64,000 nt of DNA from contig NC_133103.1 of assembly GCF_022965805.1 (NCBI RefSeq), positions 45,429,610 through 45,493,609 on the forward strand, given 5' to 3'. A model generated the notes under the pieces. That model was not told where the DNA came from. It ran no database searches and saw only the letters and a list, made by a program, of their open reading frames with translations. The translations under genes were made by a program, and so were the position numbers. The stretch comes from Primulina eburnea. Its lineage: Eukaryota; Streptophyta; Magnoliopsida; Lamiales; Gesneriaceae. How positions within the stretch are numbered: position 1 is the first letter of the stretch; the number at the start of each line of letters is the position of its first letter. This document shows positions 23,531 to 35,692 of this stretch, piece by piece.

Positions 23531-26500
23531 TGTAGAACCCAAAAACCAGATTACGTATAAGCTATGCATAACTGCTATTATTTAAACAAAAAGTGATTTT
23601 TAAGTATTCATGAAGTGTTTAATTCATTTTAAAATCGTTAAGCTATGATTATTTATTTTAATCGCAGGAGTTTAGTTTTTATCTTTTCGGATAAATACGC
23701 GAGGCCGGACTGGAGATGGAGAATTGAGATAAAATTTAATAATAAGAAAATATTCCTAAATTTAATTTAAGCCAAGGAATACTTTATTTTAATGAGAAAG
23801 AATGTTTTTAAGATTTATTTAAATTAATTGGATATAAGTTATTAAGTAAGCTCTTTTATGTTCAATAGTTAATTAAATCATAAATTAAAATGTGTAACCA
23901 ATTGGGAAAAAATTTATCTAGGCCTAATGTATTCAAGAAACTTTAACCTAACATATTAATAATTATTTTAAGACAAAGCCATACCATGCAAGAAATCTTT
24001 ATCCTTATTAAATTATTAATTCACTAAAATACATATTGAGTGTTTTAAACTTTAGGAATTAAAAATACAAGATTTAAGAAATATTTTATCTTGCATCTAG
24101 GCATCAAATTTCGGCCATCACACCCCCCAAATCCCTCCATTTCGTGCAACTAGAGAGGGAAAGGAATCATTTCCTATTGCCATTCAACCCCTCATATGAA
24201 ACTTCCATCTAGATGCATTCTTGACCCATTTAATTTGTAACCTTCCCCTTCACTCCTTAGCATCCTCTCCACCCTCTCATTCGAAAATTTCAGAGAATAA
24301 CAGCAGCTAGAATTGTGTGTAGCAGCAAGGGAATAAGAGAGAAAAGAAAATACAACTTTGTCTCCGCCATGCCGTGTTCGTCGTATTACTTTGTTTTGTT
24401 CAAAAATTGATTTTCAGGCATGTTTGTATTGTTCATTTCTCTTCAATCAAGGCCTATAGATATTTTAAAACATTATTTGTTCATGATTTAAGAAGCACAA
24501 AACCGAAAATTACAACTACTTGTAAAATTTTGCACAGTCCCTTCTCGGCCTTGGCTTTATGCTTCACGGTTGGATTGTTTTTGTTGGTTGCAGGGAGTTG
24601 GTCAGTTCTAGGCGCTCAAGGCTGCATCTAGGCATGTACTAGAGTGAGTTAGAGTCATTTTGGTTCATTGGTTCAAGCCCATGCACTTGAGATAAAGACT
24701 TGACAACAACTTCCCCATAGTTGCAAGTTTGAGTCTCGATTTTCGATGGTTGTCTAAGGTGAGCGTTCGAATCATGTTTGGTCCAAGGCCTGTAACTATG
24801 GTTAGAACCCTCCCTTAGCATGTCTAGGACGTGACCAAGACAGCCTTTCAAGGCTTTGTTCACGAGTACATCGAAATTTTTAAAGAACCATACAAGTACC
24901 CCTCGGTTTTCTTGTTCTGGTGAGGGTGAGTGAAGCTTCGGCTTCTTGGTGTTGGATGGATTGTGGTTGGCTTCTAGCCCATAGCCATGGTTCATACAAC
25001 ACTTCATTATGTCTAGATCGAGCCTTGGTCGATTATATGGCCATTGGAACGATGCAAGACAGCAGACAATTCGAGACATCACAGTACAGAATTTTTAGGT
25101 GTTCTCGGTTTGAACTTTGTGTTTTTCTAGGGATTTGCTTGAATTGTGTTTGGCCTATGGCCCTTAGCCATAGTTCAAGCCATGCCTTATGATGTTGGTA
25201 AGAAACTTTGGTCGGTGGTTCAAGCCACAATGGCCATTGGTTTCATAAAATGATCAAACAAACACATCTGCTGCCACTGTGTTACGACAACATCATGGCT
25301 TCGGTTCAGAGGTCTCGTTTGAGTTCTTGGTTGGCTTTTAGCCTATGGAATTGGACTGGACAGTACGAGTTAGGAAGGTCATGTTTTTGTCCGTTCGTGA
25401 TTTGGTTAAGTTTAGAGGTCGTACGAGAATTTACGGTGCAATGTGCCAAAGTGACTCTCGAAAGAGCGTTTTACAATTTTGGCCTCCATTCATTATTTTC
25501 TTGTATTACAGTCCTTATGAATAATATTTCATCGTGTTAGGTGTATTTTAATCATGACTAAACGATGGTTCGATGTTGGTTCGGGGTGGTACGGAGTCAT
25601 GGTTAGAAATTAAGTTGTTGGTCTAATTGACCCCGTTTTGGTTCGATTACGAAGTTGTTCTCAAGATAAAAATATTTGCATGTGTCTCATGTTAGAATTA
25701 GGTCGCAGCAAGCCTCGGAATGATCCAACTGATTCGGTAAAAGCAGGGTTATAATTATATTACGTGAATAAAATATAAAATTTTTATTTTGAGATATATG
25801 ATATGTCTTGTGGCCACCTCACGCTTATGGGATCTCCACCTGGTGACTTACGACCGGTTTATGTTTATGTATGGTTACAGACATCCAGTCCAAGGGCAGT
25901 GGTGATATATATAGCCCAGTATACTGTGGTTTAATCTGATCAGGCGTTCATGTTATGTTACGGGCCACTTGAGTTGAAACATTATCTCTACCAAAAAAAT
26001 CTCAGTATGATATTTTATGACATGGCTCTATCGAGCAAATCTTTTACGTATGATGATGGATCATGTGTGTTAGCGCCTTCGAAGGAATTTCGCACACAAC
26101 AACCTTCAATGAGCTTCAATAGCTCGTGTTCTAAGAATATTAACACTGATGAATTAAATCGAGTTTGGTTTTAAACCAAGCGGAAGAAACTCGAAGTAAT
26201 CCTTTGTAAAAAAAACTGAAATGTGAGAAAATATTTTAACTTGTGTAAACGGACTAACTGAAAGAACACATATTAGTTTTTGCATTCTTGTATTTCAGTT
26301 ATGGTAACAACTGAATACACGAACACTCTAACTAATCAAAACAATTTTAAAGCGATAGCTAATCAGTTAAATACACAAGATATTTTTATGGATTTTCGGA
26401 GACTTCAACTGCTCCTACGTCACCCCTTCTATCTTCACGGATAGGATACACTAGAAGACTTTGATTTATACAACTACATGTACAAGCCCACTCAGCTAGG

Positions 26501-27938
26501 ACTTATCTACTTCCTAAACTGAACTCCTAGCTACGACTGAAAACAACACTTTCAGTCAACACTTATTTAACGTCTATGTGAAAAAGACTACATACACAAG
26601 TTTAACGTTTTTGTGCAAGACTTTATTTGGGTGGTTTTGAGAGTGAATGCGTGTGAGAACTGAACAGAAACGTTCTCACACACTGAGGGATAAAAAGCTT
26701 CTAAACTAATCAGATATCACGATGAATAATTCCCTCTGGGCTTAAATGCTTCGATAAGCTAATTTGCAACTGAGAGTGCCCTTCTATGTTTTTCTTTTCA
26801 CTCTCAAGAATGTCTCACCACTATATATGTTGAGTCTTCACTGATCTTTTCTTTATATAGCTGAAAGAGGCTGATCGTACAGTGAGACTCATTAATTGTA
26901 TCTGTTGCATTTGAATCGTCTTCTTGGACTATGTGTCTCATCTTTTTGACTGTCCATCTGAAGCATTTTGTCTTTAATGCTCTGGTACAACGTCCATTAT
27001 TGTTTTTTGACTGGACAATGGCTTTGTACCTTCTCGCACAGCTGGAATCCACTCGAAGGAATCTATCATCGTCCATAACTGAAGGATTCTAACTGATGCT
27101 TCGAACTGATCAGTTTGAACTGATCTTTCAGTTGGGCTGGAGAAATCAGTTGACTCGTCAGTGGAACTGATTTCACACTCGTTCAGTTGGACTGATCAGC
27201 TGGGTTTCTTCATCAGTTGAACACTCTTTCGGCTGGCCAGGTTTCTGAGGTTTTCTTACTGAATTACCTATCAACTGGTCAATCAGCTGTACTGCTCAAA
27301 TGACGTAGCCAGTTGAACTGATTCATTTTGAGCGATCAGTTGGATCTTCAGTTTTGCGATGTAAACAACTCGTAGGTGATCCTAGATGCTGCACAACTAA
27401 GGTAGATCATTAGTAACACAATTTAAAAGTTTTGTTATCATCAAAATCAAGATTGCGAACCTGAAAATTTCCAACATATGATTTTGAGATATGCACGTAT
27501 TTATAATTACTCATGACACGATTTTCACCTTACGCTTTACGATCCGATATTTTTACGATTACACGAAATATTATGATATATTTACTTGTTATTCACGATA
27601 TATGCATGCTGAGTCTTTAGACTCACTAGACTTGATTGTTGTAGGTACTGCTGAGGTCAAGGCCGAGGGCGGGGACCAGTGAGCTAGCTTGGGTCAGTAG
27701 TACTAGGAACCCGATGACCTCATGTTTCAGTTTATTCATCTTTTTATGTTCAAACTCAGTTTTATTATGTTGAATTATTTTTAAGTGGTCGTTTTGAAAC
27801 ACAATATTTACTCCCGCTGTTATTTTAAAGTTAAATCTATTACCAGTTTATTTTATGAATAATGCATGCTATTTATCCAAAGAGAAAAAAAATTAAATAA
27901 TTCCGCAAAATTTCGAGTACGAAATACGGGCCCTTACA
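23531..27938 (+). mobile_element. long Ty3-like LTR (copy A), interrupted by a solo LTR
   Basis: Starts TGTAGAACCC and ends GGGCCCTTACA, so the ends are TGTA...TACA. After removing the nested solo LTR (26054-27476) and one copy of its target duplication it is about 2.98 kb, without any convincing ORF. A block near its right end (gactcactagac ... gaccagtgagc, about 27621-27684) recurs at 32739-32804 in copy B. Long non-coding LTRs of this size occur in Ty3/gypsy lineages and in LARD elements. It may be a solo LTR. No matching target duplication was found at the outer ends. Confidence 0.6.
26054..27476 (-). mobile_element. Sirevirus-type solo LTR, 1423 bp
   Basis: On the minus strand it begins TGTTGGAAATTTTCAGG and ends in TCCATCA. 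It is bracketed by a perfect 5-bp direct repeat TATGA (26049-26053 and 27477-27481). It has a TATA box (ctatataaag, 26851-26860) and shares with the complete Sirevirus LTRs of this window the stretch around 'gggtgacgtaggag' (as its complement at 26409-26425), as well as many 'aactgatca/cagttg' motifs. It is inserted within the Ty3-like LTR copy A, so it is younger than that copy. A solo LTR implies recombination between the two LTRs of a complete element. Confidence 0.85.
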
Positions 27939-28128
27939 CAAAAACTCGATTGTTAGCCAAGAATTTTTAAAGTCGAATTATTTTCACTTCGCTTTGAATC
28001 TTTTTTATTGTTGAAGAACATGGTAGGGGATTTTGTTAGAACAATTTCATAATTATTTAATTTGTCGATAGCGAACAATGTTTTTCTAGCGAAAATTACG
28101 GGGTAAGGCAACTCTGAATCGAATTTTC

Positions 28129-28170
<42 letters not shown>

Positions 28171-28405
28171 TCATTAGATCAAGAAATTATATTGTTTTTG
28201 TTGGATTCTCATTTGATTTAGTAACCTACAAATACAAAATACCTCTATTGTATCTTGAAAGAGATTTTTCATATTCCCGTGACTAAAGCGAGTGAGAAAA
28301 CATTTCTTAAAAGAAAACGTTGCAAACGTTTCTCGGAGTTTATTCACAAATTATTTATATTCGAAATAAATTCTCAACAGATTTTACAATTTGGTCTCCA
28401 AACTT
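27939..28405. other. spacer downstream of the F-box gene
   Basis: Includes an AT microsatellite (28132-28168) and presumably the 3' UTR of the leftward F-box gene. No other feature. Confidence 0.5.
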
Positions 28406-29865
28406 TTACACCATTGTATCAAGAAGGCGGCCATTTTCTATCACAGGCCTCATATCAACTATGCAATCATCTCGAAGAAATCCAAATCCAAATGTCCCAT
28501 CTGCGTAGAGCCAAATCCTCCCGTCGATATCATCAGAATTTCCAGATGAAGATGAGGGATATGGGTTATAACCTGAATGCGCGTAAAATATTCGCAACAC
28601 ATTGTGGTGGTCGGAAGATATTGTTGCATGATTCTGTCCAGCTTGATTAGCTTCCACACGAGGTCGAACATGAACACGAGTATTGTACGTCGATTCCTCC
28701 TCCGTAGAAAACGGATATTGAATGGAAGCTGAACATGAAGCCGTAAATACTGTGTCACGGTAAGTATCGAGTGTGCAGGAGCCGTCAACCTTTTTGCAAT
28801 AAAACAAGCCCCACTCCTCGCGATAGGACACAAGATACAAATTCAAGCTTCTGTCAGGGCATATACCCTACAACAAAAAGCAAATACAAAGCATTAAAAC
28901 ATTAACCTCCACCAAAATGGTGCTCAAATCAAGTTTTGATGCTAATGGGAAATGTAAAAGAGGAGGAGACTATTGAGTGTCAAAGTTACCTTCCAAAGTC
29001 CTTGCAACGGTCGAGAAGGAGCGGGAGAGTATTCTGTTAATTTCTGAAATTGTTTCGAGTCCCATAGGAGCACGCGCCTCCACTTCTCTCTCTCCCTTTG
29101 CCTTTCCCCCGTCCTCTCCCTTTTCGATTTCTTGCCACCAGTGACACTAAGCTTGCTTCCTAGTGTCTCGTAAATCTGTGTCATCAATCCATCAGGAGGA
29201 GATTTGTAAACACTCTCGTACTCCTCCCGTCCATTCCGAGTGCTCAATCGCTTCCTGAACTCGAAAAATTGAGGATTCTCCCACACGGACAAGTAAAAAT
29301 AGCTACCGACAGACAATTCAGTATCCACGAGAATCAGTTCACTGCGCAGTTTCTCAGAATCTAGCCTCGACATATCCTTCTCTGTTAACGAAACACTCCC
29401 ACTGGTGTCTAAATAATTTAGCCCTTTCCCGTTAGACGTAGCGGTGATCCACAAGAAGGGTTTCTTTGTCACGCCGTATCCTCCACATTTGGACGGCGAA
29501 ATCATGTATCCGGTGATATAAAAAGAACCCCATTCGAAGCATACTAGAGATGGAGATAACGATTGGGATATTGTCATGTAATCATCCAAGTGCCAAAATC
29601 CTATAAGGTTCTCGTACTTTTCAAGCAAGTGGTAGAGGTGTCTGTATGAAATCTTTCGGCCACCCCAATTCTGGATTTGGGTTTGGGAGCCCCACCGGCG
29701 TCTGCACTTGAGAAACCAAAGCCGCTCGTCGTCACGGCAGAGAGCTAGGAATCTTGTGGAGGTGCGTGCAAACAACTCTAGCTCCCATGGGTTGAGAAAT
29801 GAGAGGATTCGAATCTGCACATCCTCCGGGAAATCGTTGAATGAAAATGGAAGAATTAATTCCAT
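28406..29865 (-). CDS. F-box protein (At3g12350-like), 2 exons, 445 aa
   Basis: CDS is complement(join(28406..28867, 28990..29865)); intron 122 bp, donor AAG|GTAACT, acceptor TTGTAG|GGT, phase 0. An F-box near the N-terminus (DFPEDVQIRILSFLNPWELE, residues 12-31, then DDERLWFLKC) would bind SKP1 in an SCF ubiquitin ligase. The middle has FEWGSFYITGYMISPSKCGG, and a charged run (KKSKRERTGERQRERE) precedes the conserved SRPLQGLWK at the exon junction. The C-terminal part ends GTFGFGFLRDDCIVDMRP, a family signature of unknown role. Substrates are unknown. No defects seen. It is the paralogue of the gene at 54856-57352. Confidence 0.88.
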
Positions 29866-29918
29866 TTTTTAGACAAACTTCTTCTTTTTCTGCTAGCTTT
29901 GATTTTCAACCACAGAGT

Positions 29919-29933
29919 TTATATATATATACT
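29919..29933 (-). promoter_or_regulatory. TATA box of the F-box gene
   Basis: GTATATATATATAAAC on the minus strand, about 55-70 bp upstream of the ATG at 29865. This suggests a short 5' UTR. Confidence 0.6.
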
Positions 29934-31689
29934 CAAGAACAACTTGCAGTCTTACTACGTGGGGATCAAGTTTGGTGACAGAATAATATAATTGCCAAGA
30001 AAAATTTCTTGCAAGTGAAGTAAACATTTCTCAAATACAGCTGGTTTAATTTGAGACTTTACCACTTCCTGCTTGACATTTTCTTACCATGGAATTCAAT
30101 CAACTTGCATAATTTTTTATACAATATTAGTTTATTTTGCATAAAAATTGTTTTATTTGAAAACTCCTCAAATAGATGACTGAAAATATTTTGAATTGAT
30201 ATATATTATCTATTTGTTATTATGTTAAATTAAAGGTTCACAAATGTTGACAGGGGAAAGTAGCTAATCCTTGATATCCCTCTATTTGGAATTTATCATA
30301 GCTTAAAAAAAAATAGACGTTAAGTATTTGAGGATTCAGCGAGAAACCACCATTTCCTCATGTATAATTCATACATTAATCGATCGTTTACAAGGCGAAG
30401 TGTACTCCAAATGAAAATAGAATTGATTCCATTATTGTTAACATAACTTTTTTTTTACCAGCTTCGACTTTTTTACTAAAAAATTCGATGGATGCAAGTT
30501 GAAATATTTTAATAATTGTTCATGCCTAAAGAACGAACTGTTCCACGGAATCAAACCTAGTCCCCAAGAACCGTGTACAGCAAGAACTTACAAATATTTT
30601 AAACTCGAATTATCTGTTATTCCATTATTGAAACATAATATAATCGAGATATTATTATATAAGCATGTATATTAAAAATTGTTCTATGCCCGTCAATTAT
30701 ATTTTAGTTTATAATAATTTAAGTTTATTGAATAAATTTACGATTATACTTTTGATGAAGGCAAAACTTGTGTGAGACAGTCTTATGAGTCAGTATTTTG
30801 TGAGATAGATATCTTATTTGGGTTATTACTGAAAAAAGTTACTTTTTATGCTAAGAATGTTACTTTTTATTGTGAATATATGTAGGGTTGACCTGTCTCA
30901 CAAATAAAGATTCGTGAGACCGTATCACAAAAGATCTACTCTTTAACTAAAGGTGCAAAATTTAATCTTATACATATATACAGTATGGCCGGGTTCTAAT
31001 TTTTTTCAATTATTATAAATCTATAATATTTGGCCTATTAATAACTTTTCGTTAATGTTTGTGGTAAGCGTCTCATGTATTCATCATCATCATACCTTGT
31101 TTTTCAGAGTTTCTCACTCCGTGGATGGAAATCTTGGAATACAAAAATTGAATATTTTTTTATATTTCCAAAAAAATAAACATTGAATTTAATTATTTTT
31201 TATTCAAGACTCACGATGTACATCCCTGTAGAGACAAAATGACCAAGTTTCATATTATATTATTATATTTTAAAGGTTGAATATTTCAGAGATGTTTTCC
31301 ATGAGCATGCATAGGATGTTCAAAAATGAACCAACCAAAACTGAACCAAACTTCTTGATTTGGATCGATTTACGGTCCGTTTATCACGGTTTGTATTAGT
31401 TTTAAAATCAACCAAATCGAGAAAATTAATTTGATCCAAGTTTTAGATAAAACAAACATATTACATTAATATCAAAAAATTTGTGTCATACATAATGTTG
31501 ATTTAATTTAATATGAGTTTTTTTGATATAAATTATCGTTTGCTTTGAATTATGCAGAAGTGTCATGTATACGAAGTACGAAATTTTGAATGCAAAAAAT
31601 GAAAATCTAGCTTCTAAAGTATCAAAACGATTTGAGTCCTCGATTTAACCGTTAATCTAGCCTCCTCGATTCGGCCGCTGGTGCAGTAG
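29934..31689. other. spacer with short repeats
   Basis: Holds the F-box promoter, one full MITE-like copy (30763-30943) and, at about 31553-31680, a stretch that recurs at 49471-49590. No gene recognised. Confidence 0.5.
30763..30943 (-). repeat. short dispersed repeat (MITE-like), copy 5
   Basis: Near full-length reverse copy, with 'gtgagacagtcttatgagtc' at the left and 'cgtgagaccgtatcacaa' at the right. Closest in layout to copy 1. Confidence 0.75.
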
Positions 31690-33150
31690 GAACTAAAGTG
31701 AACATCACAGTGCGCATAAGGGGGTGATTCATGTTCAGCCATCAGGTTTAGTGGCTTGGCTAGACCAGGGCTCGTGGCTAGGGTCTAGGTGTGGTCTTAG
31801 GGTCTCGGGGTAAGCATGGTGCGGACTGGTTAGGGTCTGGTTGTAAGGGAGAGTTGTTGGACTGGTTAGGGTCTGGTTGTAAGGGAGAGTTGTTGGAACC
31901 TTGGGTTACAAGTTGCATGCGTGAGGGTGCTCGCAATTTAGGGGCTGTGGCTTTTGTGATAAAAGGGGGCTTGTGCATGTGTAAGGCTGGAACAGGCTAG
32001 ACCAGAGGCTTAACCGATGTCTAAGGGTCGAGTTTAGGGTTTGGTTCGGGATAAAATCTATAAGAAGTCGTACGGAACATATAAGTGTCATAGCGTTACT
32101 CTTTGGACAGCTTGTGTCTATTTGGTTCGTTGTGCATGGTACGGGGTTCGGGCATGGTTCAGGGCCGGTTTAGGGCCTTGGGCAGTAGGTTAGGATGTGT
32201 TTTATGTATGGGTCGAGTCCCGAGTCGATTGGCACGTCCTAAGTGGTTCAATTTAATTCGGGATTCGTATATGTCCGAATGCACCTTAGAGGCTGTTTTG
32301 GATGTAAATTTTAGTATGTTAGGGCAGCAAGTTCGAGGACTATTTTACGAGGTTCACGACGTTCGTTGACGTGCAAAATAATTATTTTTAGGGTATGCGA
32401 TATGTCTTGTGGCCAAATTACGTTATGGGTTTGGAAGCCGGAGAACGTGTCAAGGGACCTCTATAACCTGTTCGGAGAAATTATGTTATGTTAGATAGCG
32501 GACATCCAGTCCAAGGGCTGTGGTGATCCCTGCCGGCCCAGTATTGTGGTTAGTTTGATCAAACGATTTATGTTATGGCACTTGCATTGTGCAAAATGAT
32601 TTACGATTATGATTATGATATATATATATATATATATATATTTATACTTATATTATGCTAGGTATGAGCTATGTTTAAACTGCATGAATTTTTATTACGT
32701 ATTACTTGTTATTCATGGTTTATGCATGATGAGTCATTAGACTCACTAGACATGATCGATGAAGATGATGTAGTTGAGAAGACGGGAGGTGGTGACCAGT
32801 GAGCAGGCTCGGACTAGTGGCAGTGCAAACCCGAGGACCTTGTAGCTTACAAGATATATTTATGCACGTTTTAAAAACTATTTAATCTGATTGTATTGCA
32901 CTGATTTTGGTGACTAGTATGCTGAACTTTTTATAGTATGTTGGATTTTTCAAATTATGATAAAGGTTTTTAAACTTGGATTTTTATGGTTGTGGTTTTC
33001 AAACGTTGAAGTTTAAGATTAACTTTATTTTAGTATGTGTAGTGATCGTTATTTTATTTAAAAAGTTATGCTTATAATAAATTATTTAAGAAGAAAAATT
33101 CAAATTTTTCCACAGATATTAAAGTAGTAGTGTTTTAAGACGTAGTTTGT
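31690..33150 (+). mobile_element. Ty3-like LTR fragment (copy B)
   Basis: Shares blocks with copy A in the same order: 'gcgatatgtcttgtggcc' at 32398 (copy A 25800), 'gacatccagtccaagggc' at 32501 (copy A 25883), 'ttagactcactagac' at 32736, 'gaccagtgagc' near 32793, and a similar right end. The ends are approximate. No ORF with a domain. A TA run lies at 32620-32641. The left part carries a perfect 36-bp tandem duplication. Confidence 0.55.
31825..31896. repeat. perfect tandem duplication, 2 x 36 bp
   Basis: Two identical 36-bp units (each starting actggttagggtctgg and ending gagttgttgg) at 31825-31860 and 31861-31896. Complete identity suggests a recent event. Confidence 0.95.
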
Positions 33151-34646
33151 CACAATTTTGTCACAATTTTTCTCATATTGTTAATTTCTTTATATAATAT
33201 TAAATAATCATCTTCATCATTTTTCTCCATGATTTTTTTTTATCAAACTTGATCTTATTTCTTATTTTGCATTTTCGTCCTCTGTTTTCCTGCATTCTCC
33301 CTCAATAACCTTATCTTTTGAATTTCAATAGGCGGTAGTGGAAATTTATAGAGATCTACCATATGTCACTCTTATTTTTCATTGATTTAGAAGTAAGTAT
33401 AAATTCTGGCTCATTGCCTTAATCATTTGAGAAGGAGGATTACTAATCTCTTGAATATTGATGAAACGACCTCAATTTTTTTCCCAATCTTAAATCATAA
33501 ATTCTAAATTACTAAATAAAATAACTTAACATAATCAACCATCATAATAATTTATCATATTAAATCTCAAATGCATAAAATAAATCCTAAATCATCTCCT
33601 AACCAAAATTCCTAAATCGACCTTTGAAAAGATCACTAACAATAGATTAAAGCGTAAAATATCTCTAATAAAAATCAATAACATAAATCTATAAATCATA
33701 AATCTATCTAGCTAGTGCGGAAACATAAAGGTCCTCAGGTGTGTACTGCTGCACTATATCGACTCAATCGTCACTGCCTCCAAAAATCATCAAATCCTGC
33801 ATCATACAAACTTAATGAGTCTAAAGACTCAACACGTTCTAAACATAGATAACAAATAATACATATACGTATACATGCATTTAAAAATCATATTTTTATT
33901 TAAAATAATCTTTTGAACATAAATAAACTATCAAAAATCATTTGAACATAAATAATAAAATCATTTTAAAATAACTTTAAGCACAAAAAAAAACCTTTAA
34001 AAATCATTTAAAATAAGCATTGAATATAAATAAATCATTTTAAAAATAGCTTTAATCATCTTCATAAATCATATATCATAAAAATCATTTTTATCATAAG
34101 TTTTCAATCATATATCATTTTGGGTGAAGTTTGATCCTTGAAAGTGATTAGCTTTTATACTTTGGTCGAATGATCAGTTTTCAGCTCCACATGGTCCATG
34201 TGGGTGTGCACTAGGCTCCACCGTGAAAATACGATCGTCGGGATCCCTCTGGGGCCTTTTCCCATACACGGGGTCCCTCTGAGGCCTTGGCCCGTAAACG
34301 GGGTCCCTCTCGGGCTTTATTGATAAAACTCTTTAAGTCGCTCAAACTCTCCTGGACAGAAGCACCCCAAACCTGCATGTGTGTGAGCGTGAGTTCCTTG
34401 GTGCAATAGGGCTCCTATCTAGCCTAGGCCCCTTACAACCGAGACACCACTAAGCCCACACGACCCTAACCATCCCTGGACCACGGCCAGTCCCTATCCA
34501 GACCAGCCCAAGCCCTGAACCCAAGAGACGAAGCACATAAATCAGAAGGGCCAAGCTGCGCGCAGGCATGCTTCCCGCTTCTACTGCCATCTTTGCGTGG
34601 AGGCTTCTACCCAGGCCACCACCGCGCCCAGCCCTTCCTATCCCTC

Positions 34647-35604
34647 TGTTGGAAACTTAATTCCGGTGTTTTGACAAAAAGACTTACCAACTGAACTCAG
34701 CAACTGAACTGATTATCAACTGAACACGTCATCTACTGAACTCAGTCAACTGTTCTATACAAATGAAGTTCATTCTCGGCAACTGATTCGTTACCAGCTG
34801 ACCTCTCAGTTGTACACGTCATCAGTTGAAAGCAACAACAGACAAAATAGTACATATACCTGCAACTAGTAGTGGAACGCCGCATTGCAGAATGAACATT
34901 GTACGATTGTCAGAATATATCGACGTGGCAATCAACGGTTAGAATATTCAAACATTCTTTAATGTTACCGTTGAGAGGAAAGCCTATAAATAGTCGAAGG
35001 CAGCAACTGAAGAATCACCGACTTTCAGTTATCTCATTCTACTTGCTGTTACGCTGCAAAAATATCTACTCACAATCAGATATCAAAGCTCGCGCTTATT
35101 AGTCATATCAGTAGTATTCACGACTACATTCTCGAGCTTAAATAGCACTTTGTAATTGTTGATAGATTTTCTAAGTTGTGCTAAAGATCAGTTACGATCT
35201 ATAAAAGTGTTGTATGCTAAGAGTTTCAGTTTTGGCAAAGTGATAAGTCCAAACTGAAGTGGGTCAGTACAGTGTTGTGCATTTGATCAAAGTCTTTTAG
35301 TGGATATCCTATTTTCGTGATAGAATGGGTGACGTAGGAGTTATTCAATTCTCCGAACATCCAGAAACAAATTGTGGTGTCATTACTTCAGTTATCATTT
35401 TTCAGTTAGATACTCTATCTTTCAGTCAGTTAGTTTTCCGCAACTATTTTATTCAGTTTAACTGATTGTTATTGACCGACGGGATATTCAGTTTCAGTTT
35501 GTAACAGAACTGAATTTATATTGTCGAAGAATATTTTAAATTCGAGCAGTGTTTATTCAACCCCCCCTTCTAAACACTCTTTACTCGATTAACCGATCAT
35601 ATCA
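34647..35604 (+). repeat. Sirevirus 5' LTR, 958 bp
   Basis: TGTTGGAAAC ... GATCATATCA. TATA box cctataaatag at 34983-34993. Many copies of the short words CAACTGA/TCAGTTG are scattered through the U3. Compared with the 3' LTR it has an extra 12 bp (ctcagcaactga) near 34698. Confidence 0.93.
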
Positions 35605-35660
35605 AGTGGTATCAGAGCAATTCATATCCTATCAAGTGGTATCAGAGCAAGTCATATCCT
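35601..35660 (+). promoter_or_regulatory. duplicated Met-tRNA primer-binding site
   Basis: TGGTATCAGAGC begins 2 bases after the 5' LTR (35607-35618) and again in a second, nearly identical 30-bp unit (35637-35648). The units 35601-35630 and 35631-35660 differ by one base. Initiator Met-tRNA is the known primer for most plant copia elements. Which site is used is unknown. Confidence 0.9.
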
Positions 35661-35692
35661 ATCAAAGATTATCTATACTTAAATTGTTCACT

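Noticed and set aside
24374..25540. Several frames of 85-147 codons on both strands
   Set aside because: All lie inside the Ty3-like LTR copy A, overlap each other and show no domain.
28255..28650. Plus-strand frame of 131 codons
   Set aside because: Antisense shadow of exon 2 of the F-box gene on the minus strand.
31778..32369. Frames around the GC-richer part of copy B
   Set aside because: Produced by the 36-bp duplication and GC-rich LTR text. No domain.
34899..35102. 67-codon frame repeated at 45096-45299
   Set aside because: Identical position in both Sirevirus LTRs. It lies across the promoter and leader and is not a protein gene.
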